Below, in pieces: positions 1 to 11,225 of a stretch of 64,000 nucleotides of DNA. Location of the stretch: contig NC_134106.1 in NCBI RefSeq assembly GCF_040939455.1, positions 40,260,001-40,324,000 of the forward strand, read 5' to 3'. Both the position numbers and the translations under genes were made by a program. This DNA comes from Microcebus murinus (lineage: Eukaryota; Chordata; Mammalia; Primates; Cheirogaleidae). Position 1 is the first letter of the stretch. Each line of letters opens with the position of its first letter. The notes below the pieces were generated by a model. The model saw only the letters and a program-made list of their open reading frames with translations. It had not been told where the DNA came from and made no database searches.

Positions 1-790
1 GTGGAATAAACCACATCTCAGAAGTGCCCAACAATTCTGAGTGGATTAATTAAAAAATGTGGTATATGTATACCATAGAGTACTACTCAGCCATCAACAA
101 AATGAACTAATATCTTTTGCAACAATCTGGAATGAACTGGAGACCATCCTCTTGAGTATTGAAAGAATGGAAAAATAAACACCACATGTACTCACTATTA
201 AATTGGAACTAACCAATCAGCACTCATGTGCACAGGTGGATAAATAAATTCAGCAAAAAAAATTAATTCAGTTAAAATCATGCAGGTCGGCCGGGCGCTG
301 TGGCTCACGCCTGTAATCCTAGCTCTTGGGAGGCCGAGGCGGGCGGATTGCTCAAGGTCAGGAGTTCAAAACCAGCCTGAGCAAGAGCGAGACCCCGTCT
401 CTACTATAAATAGAAAGAAATTAATTGGCCAACTGATATATATACAAAAAATTAGCCGGGCATGGTGGCGCATGCCTGTAGTCCCAGCTACCCGGGAGGC
501 TGAGGCAGAAGGATCACTCGAGCCCAGGAGTTTGAAGTTGCTGTGAGCTAGGACGCCACGGCACTCACTCTAGCCTGGGCAACAAAGCGAGACTCTGTCT
601 CAAAAAAAAAAAAAAAAAAAAAAATCATGCAGGTCGGAGTGGGGAAGAGGGGATGGGTGAAATCATACCTAACAGGTACAATGTACTATGACTGGGTGAT
701 AGATACGTACTTTTGTACTTGATTCAAGCAGTAAAAAGCAATCCATACACCAAAACATTTATATCCCCATAATATTTTGAGATTAAAAAA
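1..790 (+). mobile_element. Young lemur-type L1 3' end (interrupted by an Alu)
   Basis: The sequence begins in the last part of L1 ORF2 (GTGGTATATGTATACCATAG is the classic segment before the stop) and runs through a 3' UTR containing ACCACATGTACTCAC, a G-rich stretch (AGTGGGGAAGAGGGGATGGG) and a tail with TATCCCCATAATA plus A-rich sequence. The same tail occurs at 3649-4055 and 16178-16535. It is 5'-truncated by the window edge. An Alu sits inside it at 289-620. Confidence 0.8.
289..620 (+). mobile_element. Lemur Alu, full length
   Basis: Dimeric 7SL-derived SINE starting GGCCGGGCGCTGTGGCTCAC with box A/B-like internal promoter sequence. Its middle A-rich region carries the extra TTAATTGGCCAACTGATATA block, and it ends in a 20+ bp poly(A). 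It is flanked by a perfect 17-bp target-site duplication, AAAATCATGCAGGTCGG (274-290 and 621-637), whose last GG overlaps the Alu start. It inserted into an L1 3' UTR. It is very similar to the Alu at 15683, so it is probably recent. Confidence 0.95.
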
Positions 791-794
791 CCCA

Positions 795-1045
795 ATAAGT
801 TAGGGTATACTTTAATAAAGAATGGAACTGAAATGTTCCTAACATAGAGAAATGATAAATGATTGAAGTAATAGATATCTCAATTACCCTGATTTGATTC
901 ACATTGCATGTCTGTATCAAAACATCACATGTACATTTATAGAGATATCTCTTTATAGAGTCATATAACTATTATGTATATGTAAATTATACATATACAA
1001 CTATTATGTGCCCATTAAATTAAAAATTAAAGAAAAAAAAGACCA
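795..1045 (+). mobile_element. L1 3' UTR fragment (L1MA/L1PB-like)
   Basis: Contains the usual L1 3' terminal landmarks in order: GGAACTGAAATGTTCCTAAC, CAATTACCCTGATTTGATTC, CATGTCTGTATCAAAACATC and a final ATTAAAAATTAAAG A-rich end. It is a different and older L1 type from the element at 1-790. Confidence 0.8.
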
Positions 1046-1152
1046 TATAATCATTTAAAAAAAGAACATACAATGACTGAATGGATAAAAACCCTAGAGC
1101 TGACTGTATGTTATCTGCAAGAAACACTTCACCTAAAAAGACACACACAGAA

Positions 1153-2345
1153 ATAGTCTTCACAAACAGGAAGTGTGGTGGTCTAATACTTAACTTTGTG
1201 CGAGTACCATGGTGGCCTATGAGCAGGGCCAAGGGGGACCCCTGAAGCTGAAATGCATTGCAGGGCTTGGTGTGACCAAATGAAAGAAGAAAAAGAAGGA
1301 CAAAGACAAGCCAAAACTCCTGGAAGTGAGCAAAAAGAATGAAAAGAAGAGGCATAGCCTGGACAAGTGGACCCTGGCCCAGGTGGCCTTTGAGAAGATG
1401 CAGGAGAAATGGCAAATGGAAAGGATCTTGAAGAAAGTATCCAAAACCTACAAGCAGAGAATGCAGAACTTCAACAGGCACCTGGATACACTCACAGAGC
1501 ATTATGGCATTCCAAAAGTCAGCTGGACAAAGTAGCCTCCTGGCCCTGGGTACAGAGAAGATCAAGAGAGAGCAGAAGGCCAAGTCAGTGTTATGTTAGG
1601 TAATACTGTTAGGTACTACTAAGTCTCCCTGGTATTTTCTAGAGACATTACTTTACACACATCCTTGCATCTTCTGCTGTGACAGTGCTTTTTGAAGCTG
1701 TATAACCTCATTCTGTAACTTGATTCAAATAAGACTGTCCTTTCATTCAATTTAGGTTTCTTGGTAGCACATAGAAGACACACCTTTTTGGTTTGAATGG
1801 AAAGATGTGAAGATTCATCCAGAGGTAAAGGCCATTTCTTTGTGCCCTGTAAATAATGATTTTACTCCCAAGTCACAGCTAATTCTCTAAGGTCAGTCAT
1901 CTGTGTTCACCTGGATGAGATGGACTATAGGGGATAAAGAGCTAATGCTAGCATGGTCTGTAGTGTGCAGACTCCTTTGGGACCCTGTGTGGGCTGCCCT
2001 TCCAAGCTTCCTCTAACTTAGGGATTGTGCTGTTCCCTCCAGGCTTTGGGAAGCCACTTGCAGCTTCAAGGCCTTTACACTGCCTCCTCAGCTACCTGGC
2101 CGGTGAGACAACACAGCTTGAGCAGCAGAGCCACCACCTAAGGCAAGGATGGGGTATTGCCATGGCAGGCATTGCTAATTGATCACAGCATTCTTTGTAA
2201 TGGAACCCGGACATGGCCTGCCTCGCAAACCTCAACCCAGGCTCCAGGCAGCCTCTCGGGTTTCCTCAGAATTGGCATATCACATGGAGCCAAGTGTTAA
2301 GCTTGGGGCTATCCTGTGTAAACTGGAATAAAGCAAAAACCAGTT
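1153..2345 (+). pseudogene. FAM32AP: FAM32A processed pseudogene
   Basis: An intronless copy of the FAM32A mRNA, which encodes a small lysine-rich spliceosome-associated nuclear protein of 112 residues. The coding part is 1209-1535. It opens with MVAYEQGQGGPLKLK, and the C-terminal half, with DKWTLAQVAFEKMQEKWQME and a final HLDTLTEHYGIPKVSWTK, is highly conserved. It is broken by an in-frame TGA at 1281-1283 that replaces the first basic residue of the KKKKKDKDK run, and it is 4 residues shorter than FAM32A around the SKKNE segment. The second residue and several Arg codons are also changed (two Arg to Trp). About 0.8 kb of 3' UTR follows, with AATAAA near 2327. The poly(A) has apparently been replaced by a TA/CA microsatellite. 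It sits inside L1 ORF2, so it was retroposed by L1 machinery. Confidence 0.9.
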
Positions 2346-2388
2346 TTTTTTATATATATATATATACACACACACACATACACACACA
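2346..2388. repeat. (T)n(TA)n(CA)n microsatellite
   Basis: A T run, then about ten TA steps, then CA repeats lie at the junction of the FAM32A pseudogene 3' end and the host L1. It probably arose from the retrocopy's tail and the ACACACA of the duplicated target. Confidence 0.85.
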
Positions 2389-3648
2389 GACTGAAAATAA
2401 GGGGGTGGAAAAAGATATACTATGCAAATGGAAACCAAACAAGAGAAATAGTAGCTATACTTCTAACAGATAAAATAGATTTCAGGGGGAAAAGCTGTAA
2501 AAAAAAGAGATGAAAAAGGTCATTATATAATGAAAAAAGGTCAATTCACGAAGATGATATAACAATTCTAAATATGTATGCTCCCCAAACTGGAACATCC
2601 AGATATGTAAAACAAATATTATCAGAGATGTGAGAGAGCGAGCACGCACAAGTGCTCAACATGATAATCATTGGAAACCTCAACACTGCACTTTCAGCAT
2701 AGGACAGATCATCCAGACATAAATAAACAAGGAAACATTGGACTTAATCTGCACTATGGAACAAATGGACCTAATAGATATTTATAGAGTGTTTCATCCA
2801 ATAGCTGAAGAGTTCATGTTCTTCTCTCAGCTTGTGGATCATTCTCAAGGATAGATCATATATGAGATCACAAAGTAGTCTCAAAAAATTAAAAAAAAAA
2901 TGAAATTATATCAAATATTTTCTATGACCACAATAGAATAAAACTAGAAATCAATAACAAGGGGAACATTGGACAACATACAAACACATGGAAATTAAAC
3001 AATATGCTCCTGAATGACCAGGTGGTTCAATGAAGAGATTAAGAAGGAAATTAAAAAATTTCTCAAAACAAATGAAAATGAAAGCACAACATTTAGAAAC
3101 CTATGGAAAATAGTACTATTCCATAGTAATATGTAAAGCAAAAATTAGAGGAATGTTTATAGCAATGAGTGTCTACATCAAAAAAGAAGAGCTTCAAATA
3201 AACAACCCAATGATGCATCTCAAAGAACAAGAAAAACAAGAGCAAACCAAACTTAAAGAAATAATAAAGGTCATATCAGAAATAAATAAGATTGAAAGAA
3301 AAAACAATATAAAAGATCAATTAAACCAAAAGGTGGTTTTTCAAAAAGATAAAATTGACATACCTTTAGACAGACTGAGACAAAACAGAGAGGAGACCAA
3401 TATAAATAAAATCAAAGATGAAAAAAGAGAGATTACAACTGATACTTCAGAAATCCAAAGGATCATTATAAACTACTATGAGCAACTGTATGCCAATGAA
3501 TTGGAAAACCAGGAAGAAATTCCTAGGGAAATACAAGCTACCAAGATTGACCAGTCTTGGTAGAAGCAATTTTGGAAGAAATCCAAAACCTGAGTAAACC
3601 AATAATAAGTAATGAGATAGAGGCAGTAATAAAAAGTCTACCATCAAA

Positions 3649-4055
3649 CAGCCCAAGTGCCCATCAATCCAAGAATGGATTAATAAAATGTGGTATATGT
3701 ATACCATGGAGTACTATGCAGCTCTAAGAAACAACGGTGATATAGCACATCTTATATTTTCCTGGTAAGAGCTGGAACCCATACTACTAAGTGAAGTATC
3801 CCAAGAATGGAAAAACAAGCACCACATATACTCACCAGCCAACTGGTATTAACTGAGCAGCACCTAAGTAGACACATAGGTACTATAGTAATAGGGTATT
3901 GGGCAGGGGTAGGGGGGCGGGTATATACATACATAATGAGTGAGATGTGCACCATCTGGGGAATGGTCATGCTGGAAACTCAGACTTGTGTGTGTGGGGG
4001 GAAGGGCATTTATTGAAACCTTAAAATCTGTTCCCCCATAATATGCCGGGAAAAA
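3649..4055 (+). mobile_element. 5'-truncated young L1 tail nested in older L1
   Basis: About 407 bp, from the end of ORF2 through the lemur-type 3' UTR (CACCACATATACTCACCAGC, a G-rich tract GGGGTAGGGGGGCGGG, a CCCCCATAATATGC tail and A-run). It is flanked by a perfect 18-bp duplication, AAAAAGTCTACCATCAAA (3631-3648 and 4056-4073), and the host L1 reading resumes exactly after it. Typical target-primed insertion with severe 5' truncation. Confidence 0.93.
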
Positions 4056-5068
4056 AAAAAGTCTACCATCAAAGGAAATCCCAGGACCTGATGGCTTCTA
4101 TCAAGCATTCAAAGAAGAATACCAATCCTACTTAAACTATTCCCAAGAACTGAGGAGGAGGGGCTACTCCCAAACTCATTCTACGAGGCCTGTATCACCC
4201 TGATAACTTAGCCAAATAACGACACAACAAAAATAGAAAACTATAGGCCAATATCTCTGACGTACATATATGCAAAAATCCTCAACAAAATACTAGCAAA
4301 CTGAATTTAACAACACATTAAAAAGATCATTTAACATGTATGAAGTTTCCTCAAAAGACTACAAATTGAACGACCATATGATCCATTCATCCTACTGCAG
4401 GGTATATGTCCAAAGGTTGGAAATTCAGTATATTGAAAAGACAAATGCACTCCTATATTTATTGTAGCCCTATTCACAATAGCCAAGATATGGAATCAAC
4501 CTAAGCATTTATCAATGGATAAAGAAATTGCGGTACATATACACAATGGAATATTATATGGTCAAAAAAAGAATGAAATTCTGCCATTTGCAACAACATG
4601 CATAGAACTAGAAAACATTATGTTAAGTGAAATAAGCCAAGCATAGAACGAAAAACTGTACATGTTCTCACTCATATGTTGGAGCTAAATTTTAAAACAA
4701 TTGATCTCATGAAGACAGAGAGTAGAATGATCGTTATCATAGGCTGGGAAATGTAGTGGGGAGTGGGAGAGAAAGTAGGAATGGTTAATGGGTGCAAAAC
4801 CACAGTGAGATAGATAGAATGAATAATATTTGATAACACAACAAAGTAACTATAATCGGCAATAAGCTACGGTACACTTAAAATAATTAAAATAGTGGAA
4901 CTGGAATGTTCCTAACTCAAAGAAATGTTAAATGCCTGAGATGATGGATAACTCAATTACCCTGATTTGATTAATTCACATTGTATGCCTGTATCAAAAC
5001 TTCACAGGTACCATCTACAACAGATATACAACTGTTATGTATTCATAATAATTAAAATATTTTAAAAA

Positions 5069-5924
5069 AAGAACGGAGAATTGGGAGGATCCTCAAATTT
5101 TTTAATGTGCTTGCAATTGTTCTCATTCAATAAATTTCTTCCTCGAAAAGTGCCTGTATTAACTTTTCTTTCCCTAGTGATCTGGGAGTGGAGGCTTTAG
5201 TGTCAGACCAGTGTTCTTTTTATGTGCAAGTAAATCACTTGACTATATTTTTTGTCCTTATGTTATCATGAATATTTCAAATGAATTTTATATGGTTCAT
5301 ATTTATGGTTTGGGAGCTATTTCACATTTTGGCTCATTGCCGCCTCATCTGCATATACCATATCTCAGCTGATGTTGATTGGTCTCATTTACATATTCAT
5401 CATGTTCCTATTTTCAAAGATATTTTGTTATAAACTGGCTTTTTCCCCCTCCAGTGTTATAATAACACATAGATGTGTTTTTAAATTGCACTCATTTTCA
5501 TACGTAATTTTTCTGGTTGCCATAAATCACCACATTGTCACTTACTTCCCCCACCCTATTCAGAGTAATCTTCACACTTTATACCAACCTGACATATGGC
5601 TTCAAAGTAATTAAAGACAATGTAAACAGTTTACAGTGCACTTTGCAAAGCCACTTCACATTGCAGAGAGTTTAATGATTTCCTTTCCCCCTAGCAAGTC
5701 CCAAAGCAAGGAAGAATAGGGAGGTTTGAGGCAGTGATGCTGAAAAAAACTAAGGTGGGAATAGCGGCTATTTCATTTCTCATGGAGAAGCTCCTGCTCC
5801 TTGGAAGCAGAGGCAGCTGGGTTAATCTGAGTTAATGAATGAGGAAGAATCAAGCAAGGATTGTGATGTGTACTTTCAGTCATTCTAATGGAAGGGAGAA
5901 GAACTAAACTCATCAAATGCCCAT
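5069..5924. other. Single-copy FSHR intron 2 sequence
   Basis: AT-rich sequence without a recognisable repeat or coding segment. Short open frames here have no family resemblance and no splice-site support. Confidence 0.6.
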
Positions 5925-6065
5925 GTTGTGCCAGACACTGAGATTGGGTATTAAGGGGCCTTAACAATAGTATTAAATATGCCTTATTATTGACATTTTA
6001 CGGCAGAGGAGATGACAATCAAAGAGGTTAAAACACTTGTACTATATGGGGGCAGATCTGAAGGG
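5925..6065 (-). repeat. MIR SINE fragment
   Basis: Decayed but ordered MIR landmarks: GTGCCAGACACTGAG, then GACATTTTACGGCAGAGGAG, then CAAAGAGGTTAAAACAC. Confidence 0.6.
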
Positions 6066-6164
6066 AGAAGGAAATAAAGATGTGTGAACTCAGAATCTCT
6101 ACCAGCTAGTCTAGTTCCACATAGATGAAGTACATACCATTCTGGAATATCCTTTTTTATTGTT

Positions 6165-6300
6165 TGCCCACTGTGTTACCTTGGACACAGAATTCAATTT
6201 CTTTAAAACTGTTTCCCCATCTGTAAAATGGCACTAATGATGGTACCTATCTCTTGTGTGACTGTGAGGTTGAAAAACTGAGTAGGGAAAACTGCAAAAC
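6165..6300 (+). repeat. MIR SINE fragment
   Basis: GTGTTACCTTGGACAC...CCCCATCTGTAAAATGGCAC...GTGACTGTGAGGTTG follow the MIR core in sense orientation. Confidence 0.7.
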
Positions 6301-6311
6301 ACTGGTAAAAA

Positions 6312-8140
6312 AAAAAATTGAAAGGGACACAGAGAATGGAAATATATCCTATGTTTATGGATTGAAAGAATATTGTGAAAATGATCATCCTACTAAAAGT
6401 GACCGATAGATTCAATGCAATCCCTAATCAAAATACCAATGACTTTCTTCACAGAAATAGAAAAAGGTAATCCTAAAGTTCAAATGAAATCACAAAAGAC
6501 CCCAATTAGCCAAAGCAGTACTGTTAAAAAAGAATAAAGCTGGAGGCATCACACTACCTTCATAATGTACTACAAAGATACGTTAATCAAAACATCATGC
6601 TACTGGCATGAAAATCAACCCATAGATCAATGGGATAGAATAGAGAATCCAGAAATAATTCCATGTATTATTTATAGCCAACTGATTTTTGACAAAGGTG
6701 CCAAGGACTTTCACTGGGGAAAGGATAGTCTCTTTAATAAATGGTGCTGAGAAAACTAAATATCCATATACAGAAAAATGAAACTAGACCCCATCTCTCA
6801 CCATATACAAAAATCAACTCAAAATAGATTAAAGACTAAAATTTGTAACATCTGAAACCATGAAACTACTAGAAGAAAACATAGGGAAAATGCTTAAGGA
6901 AATTGTTCTGGTCAAAGATCTTATGGAGAAGACCTCAAAAGTATAGACAACTAAACCAATAATAGAAAAATGGAATTATATTAAACTAAAAATCTTTTGT
7001 ACAATAGAAACAATCAGCAGAGAGAGAGCCCACAGAATGGAAGAAAACATTTGCAAACTATTCATTTGACAAAGGATTAACATCCAGAATATAAAAGAAA
7101 ATCAATTCAATAGGAAAAAATAATCAGATTTAAAAATGGGCAAAAAGTCTCAATAGACATCTCTCAAAAGATATACAAATGGCCAACAGGCATATGAAAA
7201 AATGCTCAACATCAATAATAAGCAGAGAAATATAAATCAAAACCACAATGAGATATCATCTCACCCCATTTAGAATGGCCATTATCAAAGACAAAATAAA
7301 TAATTAAATGCCAGGGGAGGTGTGGAGAAAGGAGGATACTCTTACACTATTGGTAGGAATTTAAATTAGTACAGCCATTAGGAAAAACAGTATGGAATTT
7401 CCTCAAAAAACTAAAAATAGAACTACCATATGATCCAGCAGTCCCACTAAGTAGATATATATCCAAAGGAAAAGAAATCAGCATGTCACAGAGATATCTG
7501 TACTCCCTTGTTTATTGTAATGCTATTCACAACAGCCATATATAAAATCAACCTAAGTGTTCATCAACAGAGAAAATGTGGCTCATATATAATATATATA
7601 TTTATATACACACATACAATGGAATACTATTTAGCTATAAAAATAAACAAAATCCTATCATTCATGGCAACATGGATGAGCTTGGAGGATATTATGTTAA
7701 GTGAAATAAGGTGGGCTCAGAAAGGTTCATAATGCATATTCTCATTCATATGTAGAAGCTAAACCAGTTGATCTCAAAGGAAGAGAGAATATAATAGTAG
7801 TTATTGGAGGCAGGGAAGTGTGTGAGGGAGGGGGTCAGCCAAAGGTTGGTTAACAGATACAAAAGTACAGCTAGATAGGAGGAATCAGTTCTGCTGTTCT
7901 ATAGCACTATAGGGTAACTAGAATTAACAACTATATTATATATTTTCAAATAACTAAAAGAGGAAATGCTTAATGTTTCCAAGACAAATAAATTATAAAT
8001 GTTTGAGATAATGGGCATGTTAATTACCCTGATTTGACCATTACACAATGTATATATGTATTGAAATATCACACTGTACTCCATAAATATGTACAATTAT
8101 GTGTCAAAAATAACAAAAGCAAAAAATAAAGAAAAATCTA
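6312..8140 (+). mobile_element. L1 3' half: ORF2 C-terminal part and 3' UTR
   Basis: Continuous ORF2-derived sequence from the end of the reverse-transcriptase region (TCAATGCAATCCCTAATCAA, AATAAAGCTGGAGGCATCAC) through the Cys-rich end and the 3' UTR (ATTACCCTGATTTGACCATT, ACTCCATAAATATGTACAAT), ending in an A-rich tail. Many stops are present; the best open pieces are under 100 codons. L1MA/L1PB-like. Confidence 0.88.
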
Positions 8141-8370
8141 TTTAACACACAGAACAAGAAAAAAATAAAAGAAAAAAGCAGTGTTAACCTATGGAGTGTG
8201 TGTGTGTTTCTATAGTGGGGCAGATGTGGAAGGTGACAAAATTCGATATGAATTTGAAAATATCACTCTGGTTTCTATGTTGAAAATGGATAGAAATGAA
8301 TAGGGGTAGGGAGAGCACGCTGGTGGATGGGGACAGCACTAGTATAAGGCTGCTACCATTATCCAAGCGC

Positions 8371-8753
8371 TGTGGTTTGAGCATTTTTGTCTCCTCCAAA
8401 TTTCATGTTGAAACTCAATTCACAATGCAACCCTATTGGGAAGTGTGGCCTTTGGGAGGTGTTTAGGTCATGAAGGCTCTGCTCTCATGAATGGATTATT
8501 GTCTTTCCAAGAAGGGCATTTGGGGGTGGGCTCATGCTCTTCTGCTTTTGTGTCATCGAGGACACAACATTTGTCCCCTTTTGCCCTTCTGCCTCTGTAA
8601 TGTGAGGACTCAATATCAAGGCACTCACCAGATGCCAGTGCCTTGATCTTGGACTTCCCAGCCTCCAGAGCTGTGAGAAAATTAATTTCTGTTCTTTATA
8701 GATTACTCAGTCTGTGGTATTCTGTTATAGCAGCACAGACAGACTAAGATATC
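8371..8753 (+). mobile_element. Solo LTR, ERVL-MaLR (MLT1-like)
   Basis: Landmarks in order: TGTGGTTTGAGCATTTTTGT, CCTTTGGGAGGTGTTTAGGT, TCATGAATGGATTATTG, GTGAGGACTCAATATC, CTTGGACTTCCCAGCCTCCA, GAGCTGTGAGAAAATTAAT, GTTATAGCAGCACAGACAGA. No internal MaLR sequence is attached, so it is a solo LTR. No clear target duplication survives. Confidence 0.85.
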
Positions 8754-9129
8754 ACAGAAAGATTATGGTAGCTGGAGGAGATAAGTGGACAGGTTGGAGG
8801 TGTAACAAGGAGGTACAAACAACAGGACTTTTTGGTGTACTGTAATACAAAATTACATTACATTCTGACCTTGACCTTAAAGAATGATCAAGGAATCTGA
8901 GAAAACTCATAAATTCTGAATACAATCTGAGAAACATGCTTGAAGTTCTATGAACACAGGATTATAGTCTGGAAGCACTGGGAAAGTTCTGAAAAAGGCT
9001 CTATAGAGGAATCAACATTTCATCTGGCCCCTGAATGAAAAGCAGGACTTTATCAAGTAGAATTTTAGGCAGAGGGACAGCATCTATATAAGAACAGTGT
9101 GAAAGTATATTTTGTTTATCTGTTTACTC
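8754..9129. other. Single-copy intron sequence
   Basis: No repeat, exon-like or structural signal recognised. Confidence 0.5.
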
Positions 9130-10450
9130 TTTCATTCATTCCCCTGCAACTGTTAATATTTTTTGATCCCTCTATGCACTAAGCATTGTCCCAAGAACCA
9201 TCTGTCACATTCTAAATAAGCAACATGATGCTTGTTAATGCTAGTGCTTGGGGAATGGAAAATTGTCCCACTTGGTGAAATCATGGGAGACAAAGGGTTT
9301 GATTTCTGTGCCAGGGACTTAAGTATTTAGTAATGAGGGTCCCCAGAAGTTCTTCTGCAAGGGAATTGTTCTGGTAGCAGAGTGACAGGAAGATTGGAGC
9401 TGGGATAGGCAGGGCAGTAGGCTATGTAAATGCTGATGAAACTTTGGACCTTACAGCAGCAGGAGTGAGTAGGGGCCTGCATTCCAGAGTACAGTTGAGG
9501 GGCGGGCAATAGGACTAGAGGAATGCCTGGGTATAAGGGATAGAGACGTCATGTGAGTCCAGGGAGGCTTATGATTTTCTTGCTTGGGAATCTGGGAAGA
9601 TGAGGATGCTATTTATTGGGCAATATGAAAAGATGGGAAATACAAGGATAAGGATGATGAGCTAGTTCTATATATGTTAAATTTCAGGTATTTTCAGTTC
9701 AGTCAGGTGTAGATGTTTAGGCATCTCATCATTTCAAAACAACAATTATGGACTCAGAAGAGAGGTTGCAGGTGAATGTTTAGGAACCCTTGTAGTAAAA
9801 CATTCTTCAATGAATAATGGTTTTGGAAGGGGTAGGCCTATTTAAAAAAATGCCCCAAAGTGGAGCCCTGGAATATCTAAACTTTTGAGGGATAGTTGGG
9901 GACATGAAAGATGATGAGAACTGCATATGGGATAGTCTTGGAGATTAACAGAGAGGCAGGAGAGTGTGTTGTCTCAAAAGTTAAAAGGGGAAAGGATGAA
10001 GGATGTTGGGAAGAATGACATTAATGGTCAACGAAATCAAAAGCTACATATAAAGGCAGTACTAAGAGGACAGAGTAGATATCATTTGATCTGGCAGATA
10101 TGGTATTGTTGGGACCTTGGATAGAATAACTTGATAATGTTGAAGAATTTGTGGCTACATAGCAAGTGGGCAGGCTGGGGAGTGATTGAAAAGAAGACAG
10201 AAAGGCAGTAAATGCAGGCTCCTCTTTCAAAAGAGTGGTCGTGATGGGAAAGAGAAAAAGGCAGCATGGTAGGAAGGTGGAAATTATACAGGAAGCTTTT
10301 CTTTCTCTTTTTAAAATGAATGGGTGAAACTTGGTCATGTGTGCAGAACGAAGAAAGGAGGTCTGCGATTTGTGGAGAGGGAGAGACTGAAGAAAAAGCC
10401 TGTATTAAGTTCAGGAAACTGGTTAACAACTAGAGGAAGACAAGTGAAGG
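9130..10450 (-). repeat. L2 LINE fragment(s), antisense
   Basis: Read on the minus strand, this resembles L2 coding sequence: GACATGTTGAG/GTGCCTGT-type segments appear here in antisense as TATATGTTAAATTTCAGGTA and GTGTAGATGTTTAGGCATCT, and purine-rich antisense L2 ORF sequence follows (9850-10440). Heavily diverged and possibly several fragments. The 105- and 115-codon open frames on the minus strand lie in this pyrimidine-rich L2 strand and are not genes. Confidence 0.5.
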
Positions 10451-11055
10451 GGAATGGCGATGAGAACTTGTCAGTGACCAAGAATAGAAGGTGAGGCAAT
10501 GGATGGAGTTAAGCATATAGACTGCAGAGTACAAAAGTGTCCCCAGAGTTCAATTTAGTGTCAGGCCCTCTGCTTTTGAAGCCTTACGGTACAAAAAGTC
10601 TTAAAAAATAAGATCAATTTAATATTATGTTTGGCATCTCACTGTGTCAGTATAGGCTGATTAATGAAGACATGAGGTGGAAATGGACAAGCTGTGTCTG
10701 AGCAAGCTGAGCTCCTGAGCCAGCTGCTCTGTCTCTTGGATTATTGCTGTCAGCTCAGCTCAACCATCGTACCACCTCATGCCACCGCGGGAGGGCCGCG
10801 TCTGACGCTGTGCCCCCAGTGAGGGGTCAGTCACACTTGCTGGATTAAATTTGATTAAAGTGGATATTTGTGAAATCTGATATTCCTGTCTTTAGGATAT
10901 ATTTCTATGCAATTGTAAGGATGTTTGGGAGGCACAGTTATAGCCAATAGTCAGCTGGTCTATGTTAGCTCCAGGCAGGGCAATGGCAACATTCTCCAAC
11001 TCTATTCCTGGAAGACTGCAGGTCTTCAACTGAGCTCTCATCCAACATAGGGATG
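10451..11055. other. Single-copy intron 2 sequence with a candidate conserved element
   Basis: No repeat recognised. 10660-10880 is more GC-rich than its surroundings, contains CpGs (CCACCGCGGGAGGGCCGCGT) and has paired homeodomain-like motifs (TGATTAATGA, TGGATTAAATTTGATTAAAG). Its function is unknown. Confidence 0.4.
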
Positions 11056-11059
11056 GAAA

Positions 11060-11225
11060 TTAGAGATCACTTAAGTCCCCTTTTAAAGCCCCTGCTAACA
11101 CAGATGAGGAAACGAAGCCCTTGGAAGATACATTGTTTTAGTTAAGGTTGCACAGTAAGTTTATATTAAAACTAACACCTAAAGCCAGCATTCTGACCAC
11201 CCTGCTTTAAGCAAGTGGCTTAATT
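11060..11225 (-). repeat. MIR SINE fragment
   Basis: ACACAGATGAGGAAACGAAG, then TTAAGGTTGCACAGTAAG and CATTCTGACCACCCTGCTTT give the antisense MIR order. Confidence 0.75.

Larger units (their letters stand above)
1046..5068 (+). mobile_element. Decayed L1 (ORF2 and 3' UTR) carrying nested insertions
   Basis: Sense L1 ORF2 sequence starts in the endonuclease region (1055-1152), resumes after a processed pseudogene at about 2364, continues into reverse transcriptase to 3648, and resumes after a nested young L1 at 4074. At about 4335 it jumps from reverse-transcriptase sequence to the ORF2 end (TCCTCAAAAGACTACAAATT), an internal deletion. The 3' UTR follows and ends in ATTAAAATATTTTAAAAAAA. The longest open stretch is 3153-3563. 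Stops and frameshifts elsewhere show it is dead. L1MA/L1PB-like by its 3' end. Confidence 0.85.

Noticed and set aside
1020..1583. 187-codon open frame on the minus strand, the longest in the window
   Set aside because: It is the antisense of the FAM32A pseudogene and flanking L1; composition is Phe/Leu-rich as expected from antisense Lys/Glu codons.
3153..3563. 136-codon open frame, plus strand
   Set aside because: It is a surviving piece of L1 ORF2, not an independent gene.
10021..10429. Overlapping minus-strand frames of 105 and 115 codons
   Set aside because: Pyrimidine-rich strand of an antisense L2 relic; no conserved protein pattern.
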